A stretch of DNA of 64,000 nucleotides, taken from NCBI GenBank assembly GCA_035537875.1, contig DATLLJ010000019.1, positions 1 through 64,000 on the forward strand. Direction: 5' to 3'. The notes under the pieces are model-generated. The model ran no database searches and was not told where the DNA came from. It worked only from the letters and a program-made list of their open reading frames with translations. A program made the position numbers and the translations under genes. The stretch's first letter is position 1. Each line of letters opens with the position of its first letter. Below are positions 6,772 to 15,561 of this stretch, piece by piece. The DNA comes from DATLLJ01 sp035537875 (GTDB lineage Bacteria > Acidobacteriota > Vicinamibacteria > Vicinamibacterales > CAVVIG01).

Positions 6772-8958
6772 TCAGTTGAGATCTCGTGGCGAGAAGCTCC
6801 GGCGCAACGGCGGTTCGAGCGTCTGCAAGGCGACATCGAGCGCCGCCAGGTTTGGGGCAGACACCGGCTCAACGGCGTCGGCGTCGCTGAACTGCAGCGG
6901 GATCAGCCAGCCGCGCCAGTCGCAGTTCGTGCAGCGAAACAGCCGCCGGACCGACATCTTCCGGCGGATGCGTTCGGGCAGCGTGCGCGCCCTGGACCGA
7001 TACAGCGTCTGCGACTGGCAACTCGGGCACGGCTGCTCCATGGGACTCCTGACTTCATTGACGACCGACCCCGACGCGGCTTCAGCGGGCAGAGGCTCGG
7101 ATACCACACCATCGACCGCCACGGTCAGGCCGGTGAGTTCCCGCATTGCCGCATAAATCGCGTCCCGCCGTCCGTGCGCGGCGTCGGTTTCAATCTGGGC
7201 AATCGCGGACGCGAAGTCGCTGCAAGGTCCGGTGCGGCTGGTCACGCAGGAGATTTTGTCGATGGCCGATGGACGGACATCCTCGTCGCGGCCGAACAGC
7301 TCTTCGTAGAGCTTCTCTCCCGGTCTGAGACCGACGAACTCGATTGGAATCTCCTCGTCCGGCACGAAGCCCGACAGCCTGATGAGATCGCGAGCCATGT
7401 CGAGCACCTTCACCTGCTCGCCCATCTCGAGCACATAGGTCGCACCGCTTTCCGCCTGAGCGGCCGCATGCAGCACGAGTTGGACGGCCTCGGGGATGAG
7501 CATGAAGAAACGCCGGATCTCCGGGTGGGTGATGGTGACCGGCCCCCCTTTGTTGATCTGCTCGAGAAACCTGGGCACGACGCTGCCATTGCTGCCAAGG
7601 ACATTGCCGAAACGCACGATCGAAAACGACGTGCCGCTTTCCGGCGCCTGCGCCCGCACGACGAGTTCGGCCAGCCGCTTGGACGCGCCCATGACGCTCG
7701 TCGGATTGACCGCCTTGTCGGTCGAAATCAGAATGAACCGATCCACCCCGTGCTTGTCGGCGGCCTCGGCGAGCAGGCGCGTACCGCGGACATTGTTCTT
7801 GATCGCCTCGCACGGATTTTCTTCCATCAGCGGGACGTGTTTGTGGGCCGCTGCATGGAAGACGATTTCGGGTTGGGTGGCCTGCATGACCTCGGAGACG
7901 CGGTACGGATCGGTCACGTCGCCGATGAAGGGATACAGACCGAACTGCTGGCCTGCGTCCTCGAGCTCGATTCGGATCGCGTGAAGGCTGTTCTCGTACC
8001 GTTCGAGCATGACGAGCGAGGCCGGCTTCAACTTGGCGATCTGACGACAGAGTTCGGACCCTATCGAGCCTCCGGCTCCCGTTACCATGATCCGCCTGCC
8101 GCCAATGAGGTGTTTCAGCGGCTCGGGGCGGAGTCCGACCGGGACGCGAGCCAGCAAGTCTTCAACCGACAGGCTGCGAATCTCAGAGAGCTCGGTCTTC
8201 CCGTCGATCAGGTCGCGCAGGTTCGGCACGGTTTTGATTGGAATCTTGAAAGACTCCAGCGCGCGCATGATCGACCGTACGGCTGCCGGGTCCGCGTGAG
8301 GGATGGCCAGAAGCACTTCATCCGGCCGGTAGCGGCTCACGATCTCGGGCAGGGCTGTACGGGTGCCGAGGACCGGAACGCCGTGGATCCGATGGCCGAC
8401 CTTCGCGGCATCGTCATCGACGAAGCCAACGGGATGGTAGCCCGAGCCCCGGTTGTGTTTGATGTCCCGGACGATGAGCTCGCCGGCATCACCCGCGCCG
8501 AAAATGAGAATCCGTTTGCCGGAAGGCCCGTGCGACAACTCGGCTAACAGGCGCCGGCTGAGGCGGGCGCCGCCGAGCAGCAGCGTCAGCAGCACGGCAT
8601 CGACGACGAAGATCGAACGCGGGTAGACCTCCGGGCCCAGCGGCGTCTGCATCAGGAGGTAGAAGGCGACCGAACTCGTCGTGACAGCGGCTACGATCGC
8701 CCGCAAGTCGTAAATGCCTGTATATCGCCAGAGACCTTCGTAAAGCTTGAACGGACCGAACGTCAACGCACGGATGGCGACCAGCCAGGGAAGCGTCAGC
8801 CAGAACGCCTCACGCGCGAACGGCGGCATGTCGCCGTCGAACCGCAGCAGAAACGCCAGGGCGTTTGACAGCGCGACCAGCCCCAGTTGGAGCCCGGCGG
8901 CCAACGGCCGGCTGAGGCGCATCATGGTTCTGGCGGCGCTCCAACCCAATTCAGGCAT
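6772..8958 (-). CDS. PglF/WbpM/CapD-like UDP-sugar 4,6-dehydratase with C-terminal zinc ribbon
   Basis: 728 residues from ATG 8958, which overlaps the upstream aminotransferase stop by 8 nt (ATGCCTGA). Four N-terminal transmembrane helices come first. A CoA-binding-like Rossmann domain (ILIFGAGDAGELIVRDI) and the catalytic SDR domain (MVTGAGGSIGSELCRQI) follow. The SDR domain shows STDKAVNPTSVMGASKR, where Met replaces the usual Tyr of YxxxK, as in this family. It would convert UDP-GlcNAc to the 4-keto-6-deoxy sugar, the first step towards diacetylbacillosamine-type sugars. Unusually, the C-terminus adds a zinc-ribbon-like module with CPSC (Cys 644/647) and CTNCDWRG (676/679), separated by an Arg-rich stretch. 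Confidence 0.88.
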   Translation of the reverse strand: MPELGWSAARTMMRLSRPLAAGLQLGLVALSNALAFLLRFDGDMPPFAREAFWLTLPWLVAIRALTFGPFKLYEGLWRYTGIYDLRAIVAAVTTSSVAFYLLMQTPLGPEVYPRSIFVVDAVLLTLLLGGARLSRRLLAELSHGPSGKRILIFGAGDAGELIVRDIKHNRGSGYHPVGFVDDDAAKVGHRIHGVPVLGTRTALPEIVSRYRPDEVLLAIPHADPAAVRSIMRALESFKIPIKTVPNLRDLIDGKTELSEIRSLSVEDLLARVPVGLRPEPLKHLIGGRRIMVTGAGGSIGSELCRQIAKLKPASLVMLERYENSLHAIRIELEDAGQQFGLYPFIGDVTDPYRVSEVMQATQPEIVFHAAAHKHVPLMEENPCEAIKNNVRGTRLLAEAADKHGVDRFILISTDKAVNPTSVMGASKRLAELVVRAQAPESGTSFSIVRFGNVLGSNGSVVPRFLEQINKGGPVTITHPEIRRFFMLIPEAVQLVLHAAAQAESGATYVLEMGEQVKVLDMARDLIRLSGFVPDEEIPIEFVGLRPGEKLYEELFGRDEDVRPSAIDKISCVTSRTGPCSDFASAIAQIETDAAHGRRDAIYAAMRELTGLTVAVDGVVSEPLPAEAASGSVVNEVRSPMEQPCPSCQSQTLYRSRARTLPERIRRKMSVRRLFRCTNCDWRGWLIPLQFSDADAVEPVSAPNLAALDVALQTLEPPLRRSFSPRDLN

Positions 8959-10114
8959 GCGCCATCCATTGAGTCGACGGGCTCCAGGCGAAGCGGTGAA
9001 CCCGATCGATGGCTTCGATGACGTAGGCCTGATCACTCGGAGAGAGTCCGGACCCGCTCGGCAGACACAGGCCGGTTTCGAAAAGCCGTGCGGCTACTGC
9101 GCCACCCCGCACGTGGCACTGTCGATAGACCGGCTGCAGGTGCATCGGCTTCCAGACGGGCCGCGACTCGATGTGCATCGACTGCAGACGCCGCCGAATG
9201 TCCTCGCGGCTCGCGCCGAACGCCGTCGGATCGACGGTGAGACACGTCAGCCACCCGTTTGAGCGGCCATAGTCAGCTTCAGGCATGAAGCTCACGCCTG
9301 CGTAATGGCCGAGCGCCTCACGGTACGCACGGTTGATCGCCCGTCTGCGGGCGACCTTGTCGGGCAGATTCTTCAGTTGTGCGCGTCCCACCGCGGCCAG
9401 CAGGTTGCTCAACCGATAGTTGTACCCGATTTCGGAATGCTCATAATGCGGGGCGTCGTCGCGAGCCTGGTTCGACAGGTGTCGCGCGCGCTCGACCACG
9501 CGCTTGTTTCGTGACACGAGCATGCCGCCGCTGCTTGTCGTGATGATCTTGTTGCCGTTGAACGAAAAGGCGGCGCACTCTCCGAAGGAGCCAGCCGGCC
9601 GTGTCCGGCACGATGCTCCGAGCGCCTCGGCCGCGTCCTCGATGAGGGCCGCACCGTAGCGGTCGCACACCGCGCCGAGGCGATCGTAGTCGCAGCACTG
9701 GCCGTACAGGTCGACCGCGATCACGGCACCCGGCACACGGCCGCGCCTTGCTCGGCTGGCGAGCTCTTCCTCCAGCAGGTCGGCGTCGATCGTCCACGTG
9801 TCCGGCGACACGTCGATGAATACCGGGGTGGCGTCCACGTAGGCGATGGCGTTCGCGGTCGCCGCGAACGTCAGCGTCGAGGTCAGGACATCGTCGCCGC
9901 GTTCGACGCCCAAGGCGAGGAGCGAGAGATGGAGCGCGGCCGTCCCGCTCGACAGCGCGACGGCATGCGGAACCCCGACGGCCGAAGCGAATTCGCGTTC
10001 GAAGGCGTCCACGTGGTGCCCGAGGGGCGCAATCCAGTTGGAGTCGAATGCCTCGAGCAGGAGTCGGCGCTCGAGCTCGCCGACGTCGGGGGGCGACAGG
10101 TAAATGGGTTTCAT
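8951..10114 (-). CDS. DegT/DnrJ/EryC1/StrS aminotransferase (PglE-like)
   Basis: 387 residues. This is a PLP-dependent sugar aminotransferase with ALSSGTAALHLSLLALG near the N-terminus, the cofactor-binding IEDAAEALGA, and the Schiff-base lysine in FNGNKIITTSSGG. The segment YNYRLSNLLAAVGRAQL is typical of the family. It would put an amino group on the 4-keto sugar made by the neighbouring dehydratase. Gene order next to PglD- and PglF-like genes supports a UDP-N-acetylbacillosamine-type pathway. The next gene overlaps by 8 nt; the acetyltransferase upstream ends 3 nt away. The exact substrate is inferred. Confidence 0.9.
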   Translation of the reverse strand: MKPIYLSPPDVGELERRLLLEAFDSNWIAPLGHHVDAFEREFASAVGVPHAVALSSGTAALHLSLLALGVERGDDVLTSTLTFAATANAIAYVDATPVFIDVSPDTWTIDADLLEEELASRARRGRVPGAVIAVDLYGQCCDYDRLGAVCDRYGAALIEDAAEALGASCRTRPAGSFGECAAFSFNGNKIITTSSGGMLVSRNKRVVERARHLSNQARDDAPHYEHSEIGYNYRLSNLLAAVGRAQLKNLPDKVARRRAINRAYREALGHYAGVSFMPEADYGRSNGWLTCLTVDPTAFGASREDIRRRLQSMHIESRPVWKPMHLQPVYRQCHVRGGAVAARLFETGLCLPSGSGLSPSDQAYVIEAIDRVHRFAWSPSTQWMAHA

Positions 10115-10117
10115 CGG

Positions 10118-10762
10118 CTACCCCGTCGCCCGCATGGACACGAGGTTAGCCGGCACCCCGACAACCGTCGCACCCGCCGGCACGTCCCGGGTGACAACTG
10201 CTCCGGCCCCGACAACGGACCGCGATCCGATCCGGAGACCAGGCAGCACCACTGCGCCCAATCCGACGAGCGCCCCGTCCCCCACAGAGACGTCGCCGCC
10301 AAGATGGACCCCGGGGGCGATATGAACAAAATCTCCGATGGATGAATGGTGATCCACCGTACATGCGGTGTTCAGGATGACGCCGCGTCCAATCCTGCTC
10401 TCGCAGCCGACCACGGCTCGCGCGCAAACCATCGAGCCCTCGCCGACGGTGGCCCCGCTGGCGAGGATCGCGGAGGGATGACGCGCGATCGCGAAGCGCA
10501 CGCCGGATCTCGCCGTTCGCTCGTGCATCCTGGCTCGCTTGCCGTTGTCGCCGAGAGCCACGATGAGCGCGTCGTGATCGATCGCCGGAATCGCTGCGAC
10601 CCTCCCGAGAATCTCGATCCCGAGTCGCCGCTTCTGCTGGAGCGAATCGTCGTCGTCCACGTAACCGACGACGACCACGCGCTCGCCTGCGGCCTGCTGT
10701 GCCAGCAGGATGTCGGCAACGACTTGGCCGTGACCGCCTGCAGCGACGATGAGAACCTTCAC
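10118..10762 (-). CDS. Sugar O/N-acyltransferase, NeuD/PglD family
   Basis: 214 residues from GTG 10762, which overlaps the previous stop as GTGA. The N-terminal Rossmann-like domain (VKVLIVAAGGHGQVVADIL) binds the UDP-sugar. The C-terminal half is a left-handed beta-helix of hexapeptide repeats (VGEGSMVCARAVVGCESRIG, then NTACTVDHHSSIGDFVHIAP). The histidine pair in TVDHHSSIG matches the catalytic base region of PglD. It would acetylate the 4-amino sugar with acetyl-CoA. The open frame continues about 100 codons further upstream, but that part overlaps the previous gene out of frame and is not credible. Confidence 0.88.
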   Translation of the reverse strand: MKVLIVAAGGHGQVVADILLAQQAAGERVVVVGYVDDDDSLQQKRRLGIEILGRVAAIPAIDHDALIVALGDNGKRARMHERTARSGVRFAIARHPSAILASGATVGEGSMVCARAVVGCESRIGRGVILNTACTVDHHSSIGDFVHIAPGVHLGGDVSVGDGALVGLGAVVLPGLRIGSRSVVGAGAVVTRDVPAGATVVGVPANLVSMRATG

Positions 10763-12606
10763 CGACCCTCCACGCCCATGAACTTGTCGGCGGTCACGTG
10801 ACCCGGCTGGGATATGCCGCGCCGCGCCACAACCTGCCAGAGAGTTCGGGCCAGAATCTTCAGGTCCGCCGACAGCGAGCAGTGGGCGACGTAATACAAA
10901 TCGAGCTCGAACCGTCTCTCCCAATCGAGACCGTTGCGTCCGCTCACCTGAGCCAGACCGGTAATGCCCGGTTTTACCTGGTGTCGCACGGCCTGGCGCG
11001 CCGTGTATCGCGGCAGATACTCCATCAGCAGCGGTCGGGGGCCCACCAGGCTCATGTCGCCAACCAGGACGTTCCACAGCTCAGGCAGTTCGTCGAAGCT
11101 GGTGGCGCGGAGAAAACGCCCAAACCCTGTGAGTCGGTCGCCGTCCGGTAAGCTGTCGCCATGTCTATCGTATCGGTCGGTCATCGATCGGAATTTGACC
11201 AAAACGAAGGGCACGCCGTGGCGCCCGGGGCGCCGCTGGCGGAACAACACTGGGGCTCCAAGGGCGCAGCGAACACCAAGGGCCAGGACGAGGAATACGG
11301 GGGCCAGAAGCACGATGGCGAACCCAGCGACCGTGACGTCGAGGGCCCGCTTTCCGAAGGTTGTGTACCAAGTCACGCGAGCCGCCGACGCACCGGGCTC
11401 ACTCGCCCCCAGATCGAGTCGCTGAAGTTCGGGGAGTCGGTCGTGCATGACCGCCCCCTTCTCTGACACCCTGTTGAGCAGCGATGAATACAGATTCAGG
11501 AGCGCGGCTGACAGGACTGCGGGCTGAAAGTCCTGTCGCGCGCGATCACGCGCCGCAGCGCCAAGCGCCCGTCGCAACGCGGGATCTTGAATGAGACGGT
11601 GAAGATTGGCCGCCAGGTCCTCGATGTCCCCAGGCTGCTGTAAGAGGCCCGTTCGACCCTCTTCGACGGCGTCCACGATGCCGTAGATGCGCGAGGCAAC
11701 CGACGGAAGCCCGCAGGCGGCGGCTTCGATGATGACGGACCCGAATCCTTCTCGGTAGCTCGGCAGGCAGAGTACGTCCGAAGCCGCCATCACATCCTGC
11801 GGTCGATCGGTGAACTCGAGGAAGTGGATCCGATGTTTATGCCGTTGGCACAGAGCCTCGAGCGACGTTCGCATTCGAGTTTCGTCCGGCCCAACGATGA
11901 GCAGTCGCACGTCCGGACGATCCTCCGCGATGCGGTCGAATGCGCGCGCCAGATCCAGTACGCCTTTGTCTTTCGTGAGTCGTCCCACGAACAACAGCAC
12001 GACATCCGCCGGTGGAATGGCCAGCTGTTCGCGCAGGCGTCGCCGCGCGTGTGCGTCCGACCTGAACTTCACCGTATCGACGCCGCCAACCGATCCGTTG
12101 CCGAGCACCGACACCGACGATGCGAGGACGACTCCTTCGCGAACCAGGAAATCCCGTTGCGACCGGCTGTCAGCGACTGTCGCAGTGGCTGCGCCGGAAA
12201 GAACCTTGTCGAGCGCCCGCAGGCTTCTTCGCACGAGGCCCCTGCGCGTCGCCCAGACCTGTCCGGTAAACGTGTGGATTCGAACCGGAACGCCTGCGAG
12301 CCACGCCGCAACCATGGCGAGGAGTCCCGCCTTCGGAGTGAGCGAGTGCACGAGATCGAACCTGTTGGCCTTCATCAGCCGAAACAGCGCCCAGAGCGCC
12401 CGCAGGTCGCGGCCGAGCGCAATGTCTCGACTTATGGCAACCGGCGCTAACGTCGCGTCGACACCCAGGTCACACAGCAACCGCGGGTTCCGCGTATTCA
12501 CCACGACCGTGACGTCGTACTGCTCGTGCATCGCCCGCAGTTGTGGGATCAGGAAGGCCCGTATGGTCATCTCGCTCGAGGCGACGACGCACGCTCGCCG
12601 CTTCAT
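10759..12606 (-). CDS. Fused GT4 glycosyltransferase and PglC/WcaJ-type phosphoglycosyltransferase
   Basis: 615 residues in one uninterrupted frame. Residues ~1-375 are a GT-B family 4 glycosyltransferase (LFVGRLTKDKGVLDLARAF, then SYREGFGSVIIEAAACGLP with the E-x7-E signature). After a ~25-aa linker, residues ~395-590 are a bacterial sugar transferase. That part has a membrane-embedded helix after KRALDV, then VLVKFRSM, the catalytic Asp-Glu in SFDELPELWNVL, and GDMSLVGPRPLL. The C-terminal part would load a sugar phosphate onto undecaprenyl phosphate, and the N-terminal part would add the next sugar. The two are normally separate genes (PglC and PglA). ATGA overlap with the upstream gene; GTGA with the downstream one. 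Confidence 0.9.
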   Translation of the reverse strand: MKRRACVVASSEMTIRAFLIPQLRAMHEQYDVTVVVNTRNPRLLCDLGVDATLAPVAISRDIALGRDLRALWALFRLMKANRFDLVHSLTPKAGLLAMVAAWLAGVPVRIHTFTGQVWATRRGLVRRSLRALDKVLSGAATATVADSRSQRDFLVREGVVLASSVSVLGNGSVGGVDTVKFRSDAHARRRLREQLAIPPADVVLLFVGRLTKDKGVLDLARAFDRIAEDRPDVRLLIVGPDETRMRTSLEALCQRHKHRIHFLEFTDRPQDVMAASDVLCLPSYREGFGSVIIEAAACGLPSVASRIYGIVDAVEEGRTGLLQQPGDIEDLAANLHRLIQDPALRRALGAAARDRARQDFQPAVLSAALLNLYSSLLNRVSEKGAVMHDRLPELQRLDLGASEPGASAARVTWYTTFGKRALDVTVAGFAIVLLAPVFLVLALGVRCALGAPVLFRQRRPGRHGVPFVLVKFRSMTDRYDRHGDSLPDGDRLTGFGRFLRATSFDELPELWNVLVGDMSLVGPRPLLMEYLPRYTARQAVRHQVKPGITGLAQVSGRNGLDWERRFELDLYYVAHCSLSADLKILARTLWQVVARRGISQPGHVTADKFMGVEGR

Positions 12607-13562
12607 GCGGCACGCCTCGCAGCGACCATCTGCTCGATGCCTGCAGCGATCGTGATCCCGACGTTGAATCCGAGCTCACGCTGGATGCGCCCAATCGAGT
12701 AACGGCAACGATTCACCAATGCGTCGACGCGCGTTTCGGTCAGCGGCAGCGGGACGAGCTTCCCCACGATCCGAACCGTCGCCCGTACTGGCAGCTCCGG
12801 TAGGCGAAGCCACGGATGAGGCCTGCCGAGCGCATCGGCGATGGCTCCGGCGAAGTCCTCGATCGTGCACCAGTCAGAGAGGTTGTAAACGCGGCCCGAG
12901 GCCTCTGGCGATGTCCCACACAGTACCAGCGCGTCCACTACGTTTGAGACGTGAACGTAGTTGGCAGATGCGCCGGGTGTTCCGATGAAGAAAAAGAGTC
13001 CCCGCTCGATGATGCGGATCAGCCTTGCCAACGACTGGTTCGGCATCTCCGGGCCGAACACAATCGAAGGTCTCAGCACGACGGCCGAGGGCACCGACCC
13101 GCGCCGCACAGCATCCAGAACCAGTGCGTCAGCCTCTGCTTTGCTTTGCTCGTAGATTCCGGCGGGCTCGAGCGGCGTCTCCTCCGCCACGACGCCAGAG
13201 CGATGCGGCCCGTAGACGCCGATGCTGCTCAGCTGGACCCAGCGCCCAATCCGTCCTTCGGCCGCCAGCAGCAGCGCCCTGGTACCTTCCAGATTGATGG
13301 CGCGCATCCGGCTCGAGCGGAACACCTCTCCGGCACAGTGGTAGAGAACGTCGAGACCGTCGGCAAACCGAGCGAGCGCTTCATCCGGAGACTCGAGGTC
13401 TCCTCTCATCACGACCGCACCTGCGTGAGCGGCGGCTCCAGGTTTCCGGCTCAGGCATCTGACGACGTCGCCGGCCGCCAGGTGGCGGCGCACCAGAGCC
13501 GACCCGATGAATCCGGACGCGCCGGTAATCCCCACACGAAGGTGTCTCATTCGAGGCGCCAT
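12603..13562 (-). CDS. NAD-dependent epimerase/dehydratase (extended SDR)
   Basis: 319 residues, with a second possible start (MRHLRVGITG) at 13550. The Rossmann motif VGITGASGFIGSALV lies at the N-terminus. The active-site region shows LSSIGVYGPHRSG and YEQSKAEAD, the latter giving YxxxK. The C-terminal half carries the substrate-binding VHVSNVVDAL and the VYNLSD block of extended SDRs. It probably modifies a nucleotide sugar or a lipid-linked sugar for this operon. Substrate and reaction (epimerase, reductase or dehydratase) cannot be told. ATGA overlap with the next gene. Confidence 0.85.
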   Translation of the reverse strand: MAPRMRHLRVGITGASGFIGSALVRRHLAAGDVVRCLSRKPGAAAHAGAVVMRGDLESPDEALARFADGLDVLYHCAGEVFRSSRMRAINLEGTRALLLAAEGRIGRWVQLSSIGVYGPHRSGVVAEETPLEPAGIYEQSKAEADALVLDAVRRGSVPSAVVLRPSIVFGPEMPNQSLARLIRIIERGLFFFIGTPGASANYVHVSNVVDALVLCGTSPEASGRVYNLSDWCTIEDFAGAIADALGRPHPWLRLPELPVRATVRIVGKLVPLPLTETRVDALVNRCRYSIGRIQRELGFNVGITIAAGIEQMVAARRAA

Positions 13563-13583
13563 GGCACGACCTTGGTCAATCGC

Positions 13584-14366
13584 TCACCGCCGTCGCGCCA
13601 CCCACATACACGTGCTGCCCCAGTCGCGGACGACTGGCGTGTAGTCCATCGAGAACGCCAGCGCCCGAGTCATGCTGCGCGGCACATTCCATCCGGCGTA
13701 ACGAATAAATGTGTCGAGCGCGGCGTACGGGCGGATCTGCACCACCTCAAATCCGAGCTCGGTAAGCAACCGTGCCAGGCCATTCGGGGTGAAGGCGTAC
13801 TCGTAGAACGCCGCGTTGTGGGAGGCCGCGCCCCAATCGAGCCTCGTCGCACGGCTCTGGAGCCAGTCGTTGAAGCAGGGCGTCGAGACGACAGCAATGC
13901 CTCCCGTTTTGAGCACCCGACGGGTCTCGGCCAGCACCCCGATGGGCCCTTCCTCGAAATGTTCGCAGACGCCTGGCGAATACACGGCGTCGAAGGACTC
14001 ATCGGGAAACTGCAGGCGCCTCACGTCGCCGACGTGCCACGGAATCTGCGGGAACCGCTGGCGGAGCCGGTCGATCGTCGACGCGGACCAATCGAGCCCC
14101 TCTGCGCGAAACCCAAGCGCCGATGCGGCGATCGTGAAGTGTCCCAAGCCGCACCCCGCCTCGAGCGTTCTCGATCCCGCCGGAACCCATCGACCGAACG
14201 TGGCCCGCAGTTGATGAGGGAGGTGGCCGCGTGTTTCCCGCTGATAGGACACCTGACGCTGGTTCTCCCAAAGCTCGGTCCAGTAATCGACGTCAGCCGC
14301 TCTGGCGAAGACCTTCAGCCTGGGCCCGGTCGCCGGGTCCTGCTCGATGACAACGCGCTCAGGCAC
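13584..14366 (-). CDS. Class I SAM-dependent methyltransferase
   Basis: 260 residues from GTG 14366, overlapping the upstream glycosyltransferase stop by 8 nt (GTGCCTGA), the same overlap pattern as at 8951-8958. SAM-binding motif I is TLEAGCGLGHFTIAA, followed by GLDWSASTIDRL and DAVYSPGVCEHFEEG (Methyltransf_11/UbiE type). It may methylate a sugar of the repeat unit or cap the chain. The C-terminal ~70 residues include a less conserved aromatic-rich segment. Specificity is unknown. Confidence 0.85.
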   Translation of the reverse strand: MPERVVIEQDPATGPRLKVFARAADVDYWTELWENQRQVSYQRETRGHLPHQLRATFGRWVPAGSRTLEAGCGLGHFTIAASALGFRAEGLDWSASTIDRLRQRFPQIPWHVGDVRRLQFPDESFDAVYSPGVCEHFEEGPIGVLAETRRVLKTGGIAVVSTPCFNDWLQSRATRLDWGAASHNAAFYEYAFTPNGLARLLTELGFEVVQIRPYAALDTFIRYAGWNVPRSMTRALAFSMDYTPVVRDWGSTCMWVARRR

Positions 14367-15561
14367 AGGCGGCCTCCCGGCAGCAAGCGGCGCACGCCTC
14401 ATGCACGTCGAGCAGGAACGCTCTCCTGACAGGCTCCTGATGGCGATTGTGATGAGCACGTGCAGTTTCCCGGTTCCGTTTGCCCAGCGAGTCCAGGGCC
14501 ACGGCGTCCCCCATCAGCCGGTGAATGAGGCTCGCAAGAGCGTGGGGATCGCGCGCCGGAACCAGGCACTCGGAAGTCAGCAGTTCGGGAACGCCGCCAA
14601 CGGCGCTCGCGACGGCGGGAAGTCCCCGCGCCATCGCCTCGAGGAGCGCTCTCGGCAACCCTTCTGTCAAGGATGGGTGCACGAACAGATCGGCCGAATC
14701 GAGGGCATTTCGCACGCCCTCACGGTCGAGCTGCCCGAGGAACTCCACGTCGGCGAGAACGCCCAGGTCGCGCGCCTGCCGCTGCAACTCGGGCAGCAGG
14801 GTGCCGGCGCCGACGATGCGAAGCCTGACGGGCGCACTGTGCTGACGCAGTTCTCGCAGGGCGTTCAGGAGAATTGACGTGCCCTTGTATGGCTGGTCCA
14901 ATCCGGCGACCGATATCAGCGTGAACGGATCGGCCGTGCGACGAGGCGAACGGTCGACAGCGAACGCCCCATCATCGAGGGCCACGTCCGATGCGGCGTA
15001 AGCAGTCCCCGCCGTCGGATACTTGAGCTGCAAGGCGTTCGTCGTGACGAACATCGCGGCCGCCGCGTGTCGCGAGAGACGCTTCTGGGCCAGCGTCGCG
15101 ACACGGCGGAGCGGCACCCGAAGCGGGTGGCGGAAGGCGCCCGGCGCAAACACCTCGTCGGGATCGCCGACGATCTCCGCTCCGTACGGCTGCCGGGCCG
15201 CGAGCGCCATCTGTGCCAGAAGGTAGGCCACCGGTGAGGGTGCCCTGACGATCAACGCCGGACAACGCGGCAGCGCCTCCCGGATGGCGCCCTGGACCGA
15301 TCGCACGTTTCGCAGGAATCCGCTCGTGCCCGAGTACGGGGGGAGGGAGCAAAAGGCGACTCCTGGGCCGGAGGCCACGACGCACCCCGCCGAGGGGCGC
15401 GCCACATCTTTCACGCGAGCGGCCAGGTGGACGGACGAAAACACGGCCAGGTACCGGCTCCACAGCCCATGTCCATAGGCTGGAGGCGCCCACATCGTCC
15501 CATCCGGGGCGCGTTCAAGCCTCGCTTCGGACGTAAGGAGAAGACGCATATGGTCTGGCAA
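14359..15561 (-). CDS. Family 4 glycosyltransferase
   Basis: 400 residues; MRLLL at 15549 is an alternative start, and both overlap the upstream polymerase gene. The GT-B C-terminal domain shows ISVAGLDQPYKGTSILLNAL and HPSLTEGLPRALLEAMARGLP with the E-x7-E retaining-transferase signature. The N-terminal half is less typical but keeps alternating strands and helices. The enzyme would act on the cytoplasmic face, adding one sugar of the repeat unit. Donor and linkage are unknown. Confidence 0.87.
   Translation of the reverse strand: MPDHMRLLLTSEARLERAPDGTMWAPPAYGHGLWSRYLAVFSSVHLAARVKDVARPSAGCVVASGPGVAFCSLPPYSGTSGFLRNVRSVQGAIREALPRCPALIVRAPSPVAYLLAQMALAARQPYGAEIVGDPDEVFAPGAFRHPLRVPLRRVATLAQKRLSRHAAAAMFVTTNALQLKYPTAGTAYAASDVALDDGAFAVDRSPRRTADPFTLISVAGLDQPYKGTSILLNALRELRQHSAPVRLRIVGAGTLLPELQRQARDLGVLADVEFLGQLDREGVRNALDSADLFVHPSLTEGLPRALLEAMARGLPAVASAVGGVPELLTSECLVPARDPHALASLIHRLMGDAVALDSLGKRNRETARAHHNRHQEPVRRAFLLDVHEACAACCREAACA

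Noticed and set aside
6550..8547. 665-codon plus-strand frame
   Set aside because: It is a mirror of the dehydratase and ligase genes caused by high GC at third positions; Arg/Gln/His-rich composition and no domain.
12951..14429. 492-codon plus-strand frame
   Set aside because: It is opposite the SDR and methyltransferase genes; composition is typical of an antisense shadow.
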